Assembly (NCBI GenBank): GCA_036925085.1
Contig: JAUPFP010000003.1
Coordinates: 682,001-746,000, forward strand
From: Brachycybe producta
Taxonomy: Eukaryota > Arthropoda > Diplopoda > Playtdesmida > Andrognathidae
Length of the DNA: 64,000 nt
Reading direction: 5' to 3'
Shown here: positions 43,001 to 46,450 of the stretch, piece by piece
How the letters are laid out: every line of letters begins with the position of its first letter
Position numbering within the stretch: position 1 is the first letter of the stretch
Made by a program: the position numbers and the translations under genes
Notes under the pieces: model-generated
What the model was told of the DNA's origin: nothing
The model's input: the letters and a program-made list of their open reading frames with translations, nothing else
Databases searched by the model: none

Positions 43001-44336
43001 TGACTGAAGAAAAATGTGCCCAAAAAACCTTCATCAATTTCGATAGTAAAATATTTAAAATGACTTGCACGAGTACTTAGCCAATGTGCAAAATTGTAGC
43101 TGAATTAAAGAGGTTTAGGACTAGCCTCTAACAATCCTCTTAATTACAAAGACGTTGACCTAAACCCTTAACCTAATCCTCATAATTCTAGAGTAACTCC
43201 ACTATAGCCTCTCTGATAGCAAACATCTTAAATTTTCGTCTTAATTTATTCGAATTTAAATGACTGACATTTTGCACAATGCCTAAATGCCAGTAAGTCG
43301 TTTTGCAGATTGCCTAGCAATTTTTTAAGACGAAAAAAATTACTTTTTTTTGCGATCACAGAAGCTGACTAGAGGCTAGAGTTAACCTACAACTTCACTA
43401 ATTCAAGTCGTAATTTAATTCTCTAGAAAAACTCTAGCCTCTAACCGGTCTCTTTCATTGCAAAATAGCATAATTATTTCGCCTTAATAATCTCTGTAAA
43501 AATAATTATTATAAATTTTTTCCTTCACGTTGCCGGTTATGAATAAATAAATAAAATCCGCAACCAAACCGCATAAATTAGAACCGCACGTCAATTTAGT
43601 TAATTAGTTAAAAACCATAACTTTTTGACAAATAATGGACTCGTCCGACAAAAAAAAACCCCCACTTAAAACTACCATTGAAACAAATGACAATAGGGTC
43701 ACGGCCATTTAACAATATCATCTGCAATCGTAGGGGTGGAAGGTAATAATAATAAGAATAATTCATTCTCTTATTAAACCTCGTTGCCGTAGCAACCGAT
43801 CGAGCACGCGACACGTTCTTTCGTTCCCCCCCCCCCCTCCCTCCCTAACTCATTCACCACCCGCCGAACTCTTTTCTCGAGACAGTAAGCCAATAGAAAA
43901 AGTTTTAAAAGCACGTGAAGAAAACTTTTTTACGCGGCAAAAAAAGTTTCCTTTCGCGGCAAGAAAAAGAAAAAGTTCCGATTAGAAATCTGACCGGCAC
44001 ACAAAACCGGCTCTTTAAAAAAAAGTTTTTAACTAAACATATGTTACCAGTAAAAACACAAATTATAACCAGTAAAATCCATAGGAAACCATCGTAATGA
44101 TAACATAAACTAGTAATTAATATATATTTAATGATTTAACAAATGATAATTTAAGTTCACGTAAAAGTTGACAAGAGCGAGAAAAACAAGGGTGGAAAAT
44201 TTTGTTTTCTCTCTTAAGCGGTAAGAGGAACAAGATTTTGCCGGTTACTCACAGAGTCAAAAGCCGGCTCCCAAAACTCCTTTAAATCATGATCTTCGAT
44301 GTCGTACAGAGATTTATCAACTGCAAAACTTTCCAT
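2180..44336 (-). CDS. CrebA: CrebA / CREB3-like 1-2 bZIP transcription factor, whole gene (3' end missing)
   Basis: Assembled by eye from eight exons: 44336-44253, 24616-24403, 8601-8215, 6142-5856, 5185-5042, 2654-2596, 2465-2397 and 2282-2180. All junctions are GT-AG and all phases agree, giving 449 codons. Order of parts: acidic N-terminus (1-28), VILND and SEHSYSLS motifs (49-74), VKQEP and poly-His (100-228), LPPTPPSS and poly-Ser (229-324), the family-specific block [18 protein letters not shown] (from about 330), basic region with N-x7-R (N371...R379), and zipper heptads L389, L396, Y403, L410, L417, L424. In the family, these proteins activate secretory-pathway genes, bind CRE-like DNA, and in vertebrates are released from the ER membrane by S1P/S2P cleavage. 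No membrane segment was found before base 1, so the gene is probably cut by the window edge. Only about 2% of the span is coding. Family assignment is secure; CrebA versus CREB3L1/2 naming is by resemblance. Confidence 0.94.
2397..2465 (-). CDS. CrebA: CrebA exon 7, leucine zipper part 1
   Basis: 69 bp, residues 392-414. Acceptor TTTCTAG, donor AA|GTTTGT. It encodes [20 protein letters not shown] then TNN. Heptad positions are L396, Y403 and L410, continuing from L389 of exon 6. ENCDYK parallels the ENHDYK of insect CrebA. Confidence 0.96.
2596..2654 (-). CDS. CrebA: CrebA exon 6, basic region core
   Basis: 59 bp, residues 373-391 plus two bases: [19 protein letters not shown]. Together with N371 of exon 5 it forms the DNA-contacting signature N-x7-R. 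Acceptor GGTTTTCAG; donor AA|GTACGA, a weak match to consensus that is supported by the exact phase of exon 7. Confidence 0.97.
2742..3302. mobile_element. Family C foldback element, copy 2
   Basis: Same structure as 1313-1873: starts TTAAGGTGGCTCAATAG, with inner arms CCCAGATGGCGCCATTGTAG and the inverted match near 3250-3270, and family B-like sequence in the middle. It lies in CrebA intron 5. A family A element is inserted directly at its right edge. Confidence 0.8.
3310..3498. mobile_element. Family A foldback MITE, copy 1
   Basis: Starts ACAGGCAATTAGAAAACGGG, ends CTAACTGCGTGT. It is flanked by CTATTAATG on the left and CTATTAAGG on the right, a 9-bp target duplication with one change. 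The arms contain GGCTCCGCC, ATTGG/CCAAT and CCGGCAACTTCTAATTGG. The loop carries GGGCGGAGCATGTGACGTCA, with the CRE octamer at 3403-3410. CrebA intron 5. Confidence 0.92.
3590..4960. mobile_element. Cluster of family B foldback elements
   Basis: Three elements can be paired: 4098-4352, 4442-4664 and 4776-4953. Each starts near GAAACTAGAAGGGT and ends ACCCTTCTAGTTTCTAA, with inner arms TTTCAAAATAAACTTTTT and AAAAAGTTTATTTTGAAAG. A lone left arm is at 3600-3720. They fill most of CrebA intron 5 and end less than 100 bp from exon 5. Confidence 0.85.
5042..5185 (-). CDS. CrebA: CrebA exon 5, block adjacent to bZIP and start of the basic region
   Basis: Exactly 48 codons (residues 325-372), phase 0 at both ends. 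It encodes [20 protein letters not shown], then [18 protein letters not shown], then [10 protein letters not shown]. This is the CREB3-family block just N-terminal to the bZIP followed by the first half of the basic region. It is the strongest single family marker in the window. Confidence 0.98.
5258..5775. mobile_element. Family D foldback element, copy 1
   Basis: Terminal inverted repeats are GGGTGCAATCGGAAACTAA and TTAGTTTCCGAATGCACCC. Inside are two further hairpins: CCACTTTGTGGCGCCAC against GAGGCACCACAAAGTGG, and TTCTCAAGAAAGCCAAGAAT against its inverse. It makes up nearly all of CrebA intron 4 (5186-5855). Confidence 0.8.
5856..6142 (-). CDS. CrebA: CrebA exon 4, LPPTPPSS motif and poly-serine tract
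   Basis: Residues 229-324. Acceptor CTTTTTAG, donor CCA|GTTAGT (the same donor hexamer as exon 2). It starts [20 protein letters not shown], matching the conserved TPPSS-SD-EG-LSP motif of CrebA and CREB3L1. A run of about 16 serines, an RRHGSQAR segment, a second serine run and SPLISTQP follow. SPLISTQP directly precedes the KGATG of exon 5, as in insect CrebA. Confidence 0.95.
6210..6465. repeat. 21-bp minisatellite in CrebA intron 3
   Basis: About 12 copies of the unit CTGCGGCTCTCGCTCGACAG plus A. Variants are confined to the right end (GTCAGA, then GCGCCTC). It is GC-rich in an AT-rich setting. The unit length is a multiple of three, so it reads as AALARQT or LRLSLDR peptides, which is an artefact. 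A family B right arm follows at 6477. Confidence 0.95.
6956..7293. mobile_element. Family D foldback element, copy 2
   Basis: Left end GGTGCAATCGGAAACAAA, right end TATCCGAATGCGCCTTA. The interior shares TTCTTGAGAAAGATATAGGTG with copy 1 and holds AGGTGGCGC at 7161. CrebA intron 3. Confidence 0.65.
7544..7740. mobile_element. Family A foldback MITE, copy 2 (hybrid right arm)
   Basis: The left half is a normal family A arm (AGGCAGTTAGAAATAGGG, CRE at 7631-7638). The right half is a variant with TTGATATTTGGTCTGACGCT and a different inner segment, ending AACTGCCTGT. CrebA intron 3. Confidence 0.8.
7741..8004. mobile_element. Family A variant, copy 3, with extended inverted ends
   Basis: Ends are CTTATGGGCACAGGCAAG and CTTGCCTGTGTCCATAAG. 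Inner arms are GTGTGCTCAGCACAATAC against GTATTGTGCTAAGCACAC. GC boxes (GGGCGGGGC) and TGACGTCA at 7888-7895 are present. It is longer than the standard form and has two internal TTGATATTTGGT copies. CrebA intron 3. Confidence 0.8.
8215..8601 (-). CDS. CrebA: CrebA exon 3, VKQEP motif and poly-histidine tract
   Basis: Residues 100-228 plus one base. The acceptor follows a TTG-rich tract ending GTTCAG; the donor is CAG|GTGGGT. It begins [18 protein letters not shown], then has [20 protein letters not shown], a histidine/asparagine-rich run of about 30 residues ([18 protein letters not shown]), a Thr/Ser-rich run and [15 protein letters not shown] and VKVEP resemble SUMO-acceptor or activation-domain motifs of the family. 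The His run comes from an imperfect CAT/CAC repeat and may vary in length. The exon contains no stop, and its phase joins both neighbours. Confidence 0.93.
8668..9190. mobile_element. Family B foldback elements, two copies plus a fragment
   Basis: 8668-8882 and 8955-9082 are palindromes with TTTTAGAAACTAGAAGGGTA ends. A lone right arm (TTCTAGTTTCTAAAACACC) is at 9160-9185. They start about 70 bp upstream (genomic right) of CrebA exon 3, in intron 2. Confidence 0.85.
9650..9853. mobile_element. Pogo/Tigger-like MITE, copy 1
   Basis: CAGTAGAAG at the left and CCGAGATTCTACTG at the right, flanked by TA on both sides (9648-9649, 9854-9855). The interior repeats TCCGGTTTACCG and ATCCGGATAATCC. 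The CAGTAGAATCTCGATTATCCG-type end and TA duplication are typical of pogo-like Tc1/mariner MITEs. CrebA intron 2. Confidence 0.6.
10101..10455. mobile_element. Family A variant, copy 4, palindrome within palindrome
   Basis: Outer ends are TATAAATACAGGCAA and TTGCCTGTATTTATA. Inside are a second palindrome (GCCAGCACTAGCTTTTTGTT against its inverse), a CA repeat and a further family A half with TGACGTCA at 10323-10330. CrebA intron 2. Confidence 0.75.
11095..11370. repeat. Direct duplication of about 70 bp
   Basis: The segment GGAAATGAAGACATTCTTGT... at 11102 recurs at 11293 with the following TTGCA and CACTGGAAATGTA parts conserved, about 191 bp apart. The intervening DNA includes CACGAGCATCCAATAGAAAC. 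Short ORFs across it show no recognisable protein. Confidence 0.75.
11410..12165. mobile_element. Family F foldback element, interrupted
   Basis: Left arm GTGAACATACAAAGTCCGAT pairs with ATCGGATCGTTTATGTTTCAC at 12149-12169. Inner arms GGCTTGCCACCTGTGGAGGA and TGTCCTCCACAAAGG...GGCAAGCC also pair. A family A element is inserted at 11805-12012. No transposase ORF is present. Confidence 0.7.
11805..12012. mobile_element. Family A foldback MITE, copy 5, nested in family F
   Basis: Starts ACAGGCAATTAGAAAACGGG, ends CTAATTGCCTGT. The flanking sequence GTGGAGGAC occurs on both sides. The CRE octamer is at 11916-11923, next to GGGCGGAGCA. CrebA intron 2. Confidence 0.92.
12975..14000. mobile_element. 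Family B foldback elements, one split by element E1
   Basis: A left arm at 12975-13000 (TTAAGAAACTAGAGTTATAC) and right parts at 13555-13740 flank the E1 palindrome. A second, intact element is at 13775-13985. CrebA intron 2. Confidence 0.7.
13005..13536. mobile_element. Family E long palindrome, complete copy (E1)
   Basis: Arms of about 240 bp. Left: TTTAAATGCATTTAAATAAT, GATGTTCTACAGAG and CCTGTGAAGGACAAAC. Right: the same in inverse order and complement, ending ATTTAAATGCATTTAAATTA. The spacer around 13245-13275 contains CATGTGTGCGTACAAGG. No coding capacity. CrebA intron 2. Confidence 0.9.
14335..14775. mobile_element. Family B foldback element interrupted by family A
   Basis: Left arm ATAAACTAGAAGGGTGGC at 14346, inner arms around 14390 and 14480, right arm TACCGTTCTAGTTTCTAAC at 14748-14766. 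A family A copy sits inside the right arm, with CATGAAAAT on both sides. Confidence 0.85.
14512..14719. mobile_element. Family A foldback MITE, copy 6
   Basis: Starts ACAGGCAGTTAGAAATCGG, ends CTAACTGCATGT. It has a perfect 9-bp duplication CATGAAAAT on both sides, inside a family B arm. CRE at 14599-14606. CrebA intron 2. Confidence 0.93.
14884..15087. mobile_element. Family A foldback MITE, copy 7
   Basis: Starts ACGCAATTAGAAATCGGG, ends CTAATTGAGTGT. CTCGAAGCT occurs on both sides. TGACGTCA and GGGCGG are retained. Fragments of family D ends (GAATGCACCC, GGGTGCGTTCGG) lie on either side. CrebA intron 2. Confidence 0.9.
15939..16137. mobile_element. Family A foldback MITE, copy 8
   Basis: Starts ACAGGCATTTAGAAATCGGG, ends CTAAATGCCTGT. 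The CRE octamer is mutated here (TGACGGCA); the GC boxes are intact. Flanks are T-rich, so the target duplication is ambiguous. CrebA intron 2. Confidence 0.9.
16480..17055. repeat. Degenerate tandem array with palindromic GAACCCT...AGGGTTC motif
   Basis: Repeats at roughly 170-190 bp with GAACCCTCTCAACAGGGTTC-type palindromes, AAGTATTCTTGAATAAACAGG and CAAGTGCTAAGGTACAAATT. The same unit recurs at 18650-19090 and 26930-27790. No tRNA-like fold was recognised. CrebA intron 2. Confidence 0.75.
17565..17735. mobile_element. Family B foldback element
   Basis: Left AGAAAACTAGAAGGGTAGCT, right TACTCTTCCAGTTTCTAAA. Divergent copy in CrebA intron 2. Confidence 0.7.
18650..19090. repeat. Second GAACCCT...AGGGT array fragment
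   Basis: Contains TTGAACCCTCTAAACAGGGT at 18661, CTATGTTGGAACTCTTTGC and GGAACCCTGTTTCGAGAC. Same family as 16480-17055, more decayed. CrebA intron 2. Confidence 0.6.
19140..20040. mobile_element. Two family B foldback elements
   Basis: 19150-19345 and 19810-20000. The second has outer sequence GTTTTAAAGTTTAAAACGCC...TCAGGTGTAAAATGAAG on the left and ATTTTGCATCTGAAAGAC...TTTACACTTTAAAA on the right. This suggests a full family B element is about 400 bp long, with the TAGAAACTAGAAGGG pair as sub-terminal arms. Confidence 0.8.
20142..20409. mobile_element. Family E half copy (E2)
   Basis: Matches only the left arm of E1 (ATTTAAATGCATTTAAATAA, TTCTACAGAGCCCTGTGAAG) through CACCTAAACACATTTAATTT, then stops at GGAAACAAGG. 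The right arm is missing. Near-identical to E1 over the shared part apart from small indels. CrebA intron 2. Confidence 0.85.
20410..22185. other. AT-rich non-coding stretch
   Basis: Long A and T runs with weak repetition of AAATTTCCGTAATTTTTAAA in 21100-21720 and a C10 tract near 21032. I see no exon with acceptable splice sites. CrebA intron 2. Confidence 0.6.
22190..22475. repeat. Array of the palindrome TGGCTCGCGAGCCA
   Basis: Roughly ten spaced, variably mutated copies of GTGGCTCGCGAGCCAACA at irregular 25-35 bp intervals (for example 22220, 22248, 22361, 22459). Each copy is itself self-complementary. A single related copy occurs at 59959. CrebA intron 2. Confidence 0.8.
22540..22835. 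repeat. About 20-bp array, CAGCTACAAATTTTCGACTC
   Basis: About 14 units alternating ...TTTCGACTC and ...TTCCGATCTT endings. Begins at GAGGCTACAAATTTTGATC, ends near GATCTTCAGCGCC. CrebA intron 2. Confidence 0.85.
22905..23140. mobile_element. Family B foldback element
   Basis: TTTTAGAAACTAGAAGGGTA at 22910, right arm ATTACCCTTCTAGTTTTTTT at 23081; inner AAAGTTTATTTTGAAAGAT pairs across. CrebA intron 2. Confidence 0.8.
23817..24150. repeat. 28-bp minisatellite
   Basis: About 11 imperfect copies; the regular centre has GATCCATGAGGGCCCACAAA spaced 28 bp (23943, 23971, 23999). ORFs of 89-120 codons across it are repeat translations. It ends about 250 bp from CrebA exon 2. Confidence 0.9.
24403..24616 (-). 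CDS. CrebA: CrebA exon 2
   Basis: Residues 29-99 plus one base. Acceptor ...TTAG, donor GTTAGT. It contains [13 protein letters not shown] and [20 protein letters not shown], the conserved N-terminal block shared by CrebA and CREB3L1 (EHSYSLS is near-invariant). It is isolated between introns of 19.6 kb and 15.8 kb, an unusual spacing compared with the compact 3' exons. Confidence 0.95.
24994..25202. mobile_element. Family A foldback MITE, copy 9
   Basis: ACAGGCAGTTAGAAATCGG to CTAACTGCCTGT with perfect 9-bp duplication GTTTGAGGC. TGACGTCA and both GC boxes intact. CrebA intron 1, about 380 bp from exon 2. Confidence 0.94.
25492..25633. mobile_element. Family D fragment pair
   Basis: GGGTGCATTCTATTTCAACT at the left and AGTTTCCGAATGCGCCCTA at the right. 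Short internal part with a C11 tract. Probably an internally deleted family D element. A CT dinucleotide tract precedes it at 25421-25443. Confidence 0.5.
26197..26218. other. 22-bp perfect GC-only palindrome
   Basis: CAGGGGGGCCCG at 26197-26208 is followed by its exact complement to 26218. Surroundings are AT-rich. CrebA intron 1. Confidence 0.9.
26930..27790. repeat. GAACCCT...AGGGT tandem array, best preserved copy
   Basis: About five units of roughly 178 bp, each with ACTTGAACCCTCCAAACAGG, AGAATAACTCAT..., GAACCCTGTTCAGAGG and CAAGTGCAAAGGCACAAATT. Within a unit the two CCCT/AGGG blocks and CAAGTTGAAGTTCAAGTG make several hairpins. CrebA intron 1. Confidence 0.85.
28352..28397. repeat. 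ATA trinucleotide repeat
   Basis: About 15 uninterrupted ATA units. A shorter run is at 28139-28155. Confidence 0.97.
28550..29390. mobile_element. Family B elements, three copies, one interrupted by family A
   Basis: 28550-28870 is split by the family A copy at 28582. 28955-29210 and 29298-29372 follow. All have CTAGAAGGG...CCCTTCTAG ends. CrebA intron 1. Confidence 0.8.
28582..28788. mobile_element. Family A foldback MITE, copy 10
   Basis: Starts ACAGGCAATTAGAAAACGGG, ends CTAAACTGCCTGT. TAGTTCAAA on the left and TAGCTCAAA on the right form the 9-bp duplication inside a family B arm. The CRE is mutated (TAACGTCA). Confidence 0.92.
30251..30694. mobile_element. Perfect 119-bp inverted repeat surrounding a family A element
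   Basis: 30251-30369 (TTAATGCAATAAAACTTGCA onwards, ending CTTATAAAC) is the exact complement of 30576-30694, with the family A copy at 30370-30575 exactly between. The flank contains no A sequence. No direct target duplication can be seen. CrebA intron 1. Confidence 0.93.
30370..30575. mobile_element. Family A foldback MITE, copy 11, centre of a larger palindrome
   Basis: Starts ACAGGTAGTTAGAAATAGG, ends TAACTACCTGT. CRE octamer intact. Both neighbouring 119-bp stretches are inverted copies of each other, unlike other copies, which have direct duplications. Confidence 0.93.
30780..31290. repeat. Degenerate TTTAGCTCTTGTTCA repeat
   Basis: TTAGCTCTTGTTCATGTTTAG-like units at irregular 20-45 bp spacing on both sides of the family A copy at 30893. 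A shorter patch is at 53140-53250. Confidence 0.65.
30893..31101. mobile_element. Family A foldback MITE, copy 12
   Basis: Starts ACAGACAATTAGAAATCGGG, ends CTAACTGCCTGT. GATTTTAG occurs on both sides. Arms carry an ATGAACGACCGGC variant; CRE intact. CrebA intron 1. Confidence 0.92.
31680..31885. mobile_element. Family B foldback element
   Basis: TTTTAGATACTAGAAGGGCA at 31678, right arm CTACCCTTCTAGTTTCTAAA at 31861; inner arms AGATATATCTTTCAAAATAA pair. CrebA intron 1. Confidence 0.85.
32731..32940. repeat. 20-bp minisatellite
   Basis: 10.5 exact-length copies. The first four are CTCCGGACTCTCCACTGAGT, the last six have TCCTCTGAGT: a clean switch of variant, as expected from unequal exchange. 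ORFs ([20 protein letters not shown] type) are artefacts. CrebA intron 1. Confidence 0.97.
34124..34140 (+). promoter_or_regulatory. CTCF-like motif
   Basis: CCACTAGATGGCGCACT fits the consensus CCASYAGRKGGCRSY fully at the core. It is outside any recognised repeat. Motif match only; binding is inferred. Confidence 0.45.
34198..34393. mobile_element. Family A foldback MITE, copy 13
   Basis: ACAGGCAATTATAAATCGTG to CTAATTGCCTGT, with GAGCCAAAC / GTGCCAAAC flanks. CRE and GC boxes intact; arms almost perfectly complementary. CrebA intron 1. Confidence 0.93.
34470..34640. repeat. TTTGGCGCTTGTTCAATTT repeat
   Basis: About six imperfect units of 22-44 bp (TTTGGCRCTTGTTCAATTTT, GGGCTAATTACG). CrebA intron 1. 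Confidence 0.75.
34788..34817 (+). repeat. Run of 30 consecutive G
   Basis: Uninterrupted G30, bounded by GGAAA and TTGACAAC. Other G/C runs: 50772-50791 (G20), 57655-57670 (G16), and C tracts near 9399, 33023 and 63458. Confidence 0.95.
35202..35321. mobile_element. Family A, copy 14, left arm lost but ends and target duplication kept
   Basis: The perfect 9-bp duplication ACACAAATG is at 35193-35201 and 35322-35330. The element keeps only ACAG of its left end, then jumps to the loop (TTGAAAAGGGCGGAGCATGT, CRE) and the full right arm ending CTACATGT. Confidence 0.88.
35355..35930. repeat. Degenerate TTTGGCCGTTTTTCATTCCTG repeat
   Basis: About 14 units of 35-60 bp: TTTGGCCGTTTTT, then CATTCCTGATTC, then AATCCCAACTTTGG. 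One unit pair (35568 and 35705) is a recent near-identical duplicate. CrebA intron 1. Confidence 0.75.
36320..36840. mobile_element. Two family B foldback elements
   Basis: 36325-36540 is a well-kept palindrome (AGAAACTAGAAGGGTAGCTC against GAGCTACCCTTCTAGTTTCT). 36640-36830 is more decayed. CrebA intron 1. Confidence 0.85.
37023..37229. mobile_element. Family A foldback MITE, copy 15
   Basis: ACAGGCAGTTAGAAATCGGG to CTAACTGCCTGT with perfect 9-bp duplication CAACACAAC (37014-37022, 37230-37238). The arms share TATGAGACCTGGCAACTTC, a change from the usual GACGACCGG present in both arms. CRE intact. Confidence 0.95.
37635..38010. mobile_element. Family B foldback element and right-arm fragment
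   Basis: 37635-37855 is a full palindrome. 37920-38010 repeats only the right half (AAAAGTTTATTTTAAAAGAT ... CAATTACCCTTCTAGTTTCT). CrebA intron 1. Confidence 0.8.
38110..38335. repeat. 53-59 bp repeat with GCGGCGGCCATTTTGTG core
   Basis: Four units: GAGCGGCGGCCATTTTGTGC then CAAAATCAAGTTCAAA. Core starts at 38141, 38194, 38253 and about 38305. GC-rich core in an AT-rich intron. Confidence 0.85.
38790..38975. mobile_element. Family B foldback element
   Basis: TTTTAGAAACTAGAAGGGTA left; TGAACTACCCTTCTAGTTTT right. CrebA intron 1. Confidence 0.82.
39038..39120. mobile_element. Family L mini-foldback, copy 1
   Basis: TTGTTTAGAGGCTAGAAATT on the left and TTTTAGCCTCTAAACAA on the right, with ATCATAATATTATGATCAAC in the centre. 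Confidence 0.75.
39236..39337. mobile_element. Family L mini-foldback, copy 2
   Basis: GAGACTGTTTAGAGGCTAG and CTAGCCTCTAAACAGTCTC are exact complements (19 bp). Confidence 0.8.
39775..40031. repeat. CT-rich microsatellite cluster
   Basis: Several TC runs (39791-39821, 39870-39884, 39920-39938, 39990-40031) alternating with CATCCATC and AGCTAGCTAG. The 85-codon ORF here is low complexity. Confidence 0.9.
40340..40870. mobile_element. Decayed family B cluster with right-arm duplication
   Basis: The left arm CGAAACTAGAAAGGCAATC (40354) has three successive right-arm copies: TTGCCCTTTCTAGTTTCTAA at 40514, TTGCCTTTCTAGTTTTTAAA at 40587 and TTTGCCTTTCTAGTTTCTAA at 40658. They are separated by about 72 bp, so the right arm was tandemly duplicated. 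A further right arm is near 40840. Confidence 0.75.
41145..41690. mobile_element. Two family B foldback elements
   Basis: 41145-41350 and 41470-41680, both with paired AAACTAGAAGGGTAGCTC-type arms; the second has an AGAATGG variant. CrebA intron 1. Confidence 0.83.
42349..42549. mobile_element. Family A foldback MITE, copy 16
   Basis: ACAGGCAGATAGAAATCGGG to CTAACTGCCTGT. The flanking TTCCTTTCAGTAAAC (15 bp) occurs on both sides, longer than the 9 bp seen elsewhere. CRE kept (TGACGTCA) but the adjacent GC box is deleted. CrebA intron 1. Confidence 0.9.
43365..43450. mobile_element. Family L mini-foldback, copy 3
   Basis: GACTAGAGGCTAGAGTT pairs imperfectly with ACTCTAGCCTCTAACCGGTC. A related half is at 43110-43135. 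Confidence 0.6.
44253..44336 (-). CDS. CrebA: CrebA exon 1, start codon exon
   Basis: 28 codons from ATG at 44336, starting [17 protein letters not shown] and ending FDS, then a GTGAGT donor, phase 0. It is short and acidic with an LKEFW motif, like the N-terminal activation segment of insect CrebA (LKDIW there, from memory). It is linked to exon 2 by position, strand, phase and character only. A 5' untranslated exon further upstream is possible. Confidence 0.8.
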
Positions 44337-44672
44337 TTTTCAATAGAGGAATGTCCGGGGACGGTCACTGAGGTCAAATAAGAACAAATATCAAACCGGA
44401 GGACAAGGGGGAGGGGGGAGAAGTAAAAATAACAACCAAACAGAAAATTCAAAAAGATTAAAACAAGAATCTTCTATAATAACTAACTAATAAAAACACA
44501 AACTCAACGCGACGATAATCTAACAACCTAATGGACAAGTTCACATGAGGAGAAATTCACCAACGCAAAAGATGCAACAAGTAAAATGTGTAACTACGCA
44601 TAGAAAAATAGAATATATTGACAGTAAAATTGAACGTCATCATTATGAAGCTACAATAGGGTGAACGGTAGA

Positions 44673-44680
44673 TGACGTCA
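44673..44680. promoter_or_regulatory. CRE octamer upstream of CrebA
   Basis: TGACGTCA, 337 bp upstream of the CrebA ATG, not inside a family A element. Palindromic consensus site for CREB/ATF-class bZIP dimers. Function inferred. Confidence 0.5.
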
Positions 44681-45022
44681 TTCACATACATTAACAAGTA
44701 ACAAGACGCCATTTTCGTACAACCCTTCTCTTTAACTTCATATAACTACGATGGCATCAAAACAAAAAATGCACAAAGCTTGCGTATGGCTATCTTTAAT
44801 TTTTAAAACGAGTTAAGTGCGTATGTGACAAAACAACTCATTTACGAAGCCAATCTTGGGTAAACGAAAATGGCAGTGTTTCCGTATATTTTTATGGTAG
44901 TAAGACGCCATAATGGATTACCCTTGCTATATATTTCTATACAACAAAAACCACGCCTTATGCATCAAATTATCAACGACAGAAGCTGACCAGTGCCCAC
45001 ACAAATTGGAAATAATTTGAAA

Positions 45023-45035
45023 TGACGTTACGTCA
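45023..45035. promoter_or_regulatory. Palindromic double half-CRE
   Basis: TGACGTTACGTCA: two ACGTCA half sites facing each other around one T, about 690 bp upstream of the CrebA ATG. Possible bZIP site. Confidence 0.4.
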
Positions 45036-45266
45036 AATAATTGTGCGTATAGGGTAAATGAATATGGAGTGCATGATACAAGTTTTTTAATGGCAAAAAG
45101 GACATACTAGTTCACCCTTCATATATTTATCTCATATTTTAAAAGCAAAACCACATGCTTCATTATTTAACAAGATGACGACAGCTCCCGCCCAATCTAC
45201 ATATGAATTTATATACGCAAACATTAAGAGGTATTTTACTACAGGTGACGTACATCATAGTAACGT

Positions 45267-45274
45267 TGACGTCA
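45267..45274. promoter_or_regulatory. CRE octamer upstream of CrebA
   Basis: TGACGTCA within AACGTTGACGTCACAAG; another half site (GACGTCATA) is at 45330-45338. Not in a recognised repeat. Confidence 0.45.
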
Positions 45275-46109
45275 CAAGCAACTATCAAACGCATTTAGCA
45301 ACGTGAATGAAACAGATACAGCCCCAAGAGACGTCATATTTCATACTTCGGATTGATATTCAAGTGAAGAGGCGAATTAATTCAGCCACGCTTTGCCACA
45401 TGATTGGTCTAAATTGATTCAAACTGCAACCAATCAATGAATTGGTTACAATAAAAAAAATTAAATGGTCGCAAAAACACGTGGGTTAAACCACATGTTG
45501 CACTTTTTTTCTACCATATGTCAAAAAAAAAAATATTCCAAAAAGTATAATTTTTGAGGAGAAATATTGAAATTTTTAGTATTTTTAATTTAATAGAATA
45601 AATAAATTTGAAAGAAAAAATAAGTTCAAATTTTTGCTTATATATTTTAAAATTCAATGTCAGAATGTCAATGGTTTCGAATTGTTTCAATGGTTTGACC
45701 TCTGATCTTTCAATTCCATTGTTGATACAAAATTGAAACAGAATTCTTTCTTTAACTCCTCCTCTTTTTTAATATTTAATATGTTTACACATGCAAAAAA
45801 ACACAAATCACTCATTTAAAATGTAAAAATACAGTTATAAATATTAAGTAATTATTAGTTTATCATTGATCTTCGATTTGAATAGAACTTAATTTTTAAA
45901 TAAAAAATGTAACTTAAGTTCAATTTGCACTTTGCAGCCATTGATAATCATATAGAAAGAAAAAAACATTTTACATTAAAAAATGTATGTTCCGTTTGCA
46001 ATAATGCGCGTTCTAATTGAAAAAATGCAATTTCAATTGCTAGAACACACGTTTCAATTGGAATAAATGCACGTATCAATTGAAATTAATATATGACTTA
46101 ACTGAAAAT

Positions 46110-46450
46110 AATGCAACTTTCAATGGAAAATAATGCAAATTTGAATGAAAAATAATGCAAATTTCAATTGAAAAGAATGCAAATTTCAATTGAAAAGAAT
46201 GCAAATTTCAATCGAAAAGAATGCAAATTTCAATCGAAAAGAATGCAAATTTCAATCGAAAAGAATGCAAATTTCAATCGAAAAGAATGCAAATTTCAAT
46301 CGAAAAGAATGCAAATTTCAATTGAAAAGAATGCAAATTTCAATTGAAAAGAATGCAAATTTCAATCGAAAAGAATGCAAATTTCAATCGAAAACAATAC
46401 AAATTTCAATCGAAAACAATACAAATTTCAATCGAAAATAATGCACTTTT
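46110..46450. repeat. 22-bp minisatellite
   Basis: About 14 copies of AATGCAAATTTCAATCGAAA plus AG. Edge units are divergent (TTGAATGAAA, ATACAAAT). The unit contains ATGCAAAT, an octamer (POU) motif. The 83-codon ORF is a repeat translation. Confidence 0.95.

Larger units (their letters stand above)
44340..46100. other. Upstream flank of CrebA, no gene recognised
   Basis: Few foldback elements compared with the introns. It contains several ACGTCA sites and GCCAT/ATGGC-containing words. Promoter and 5' untranslated region of CrebA are expected here, but no TATA box or start site can be fixed. Confidence 0.5.

Noticed and set aside
46110-46450. CRISPR-like regular array
   Set aside because: Direct 22-bp tandem units without unique spacers, in an intron-containing animal genome. 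The same reasoning applies to the arrays at 1-657, 51990-52310 and 63590-63985.
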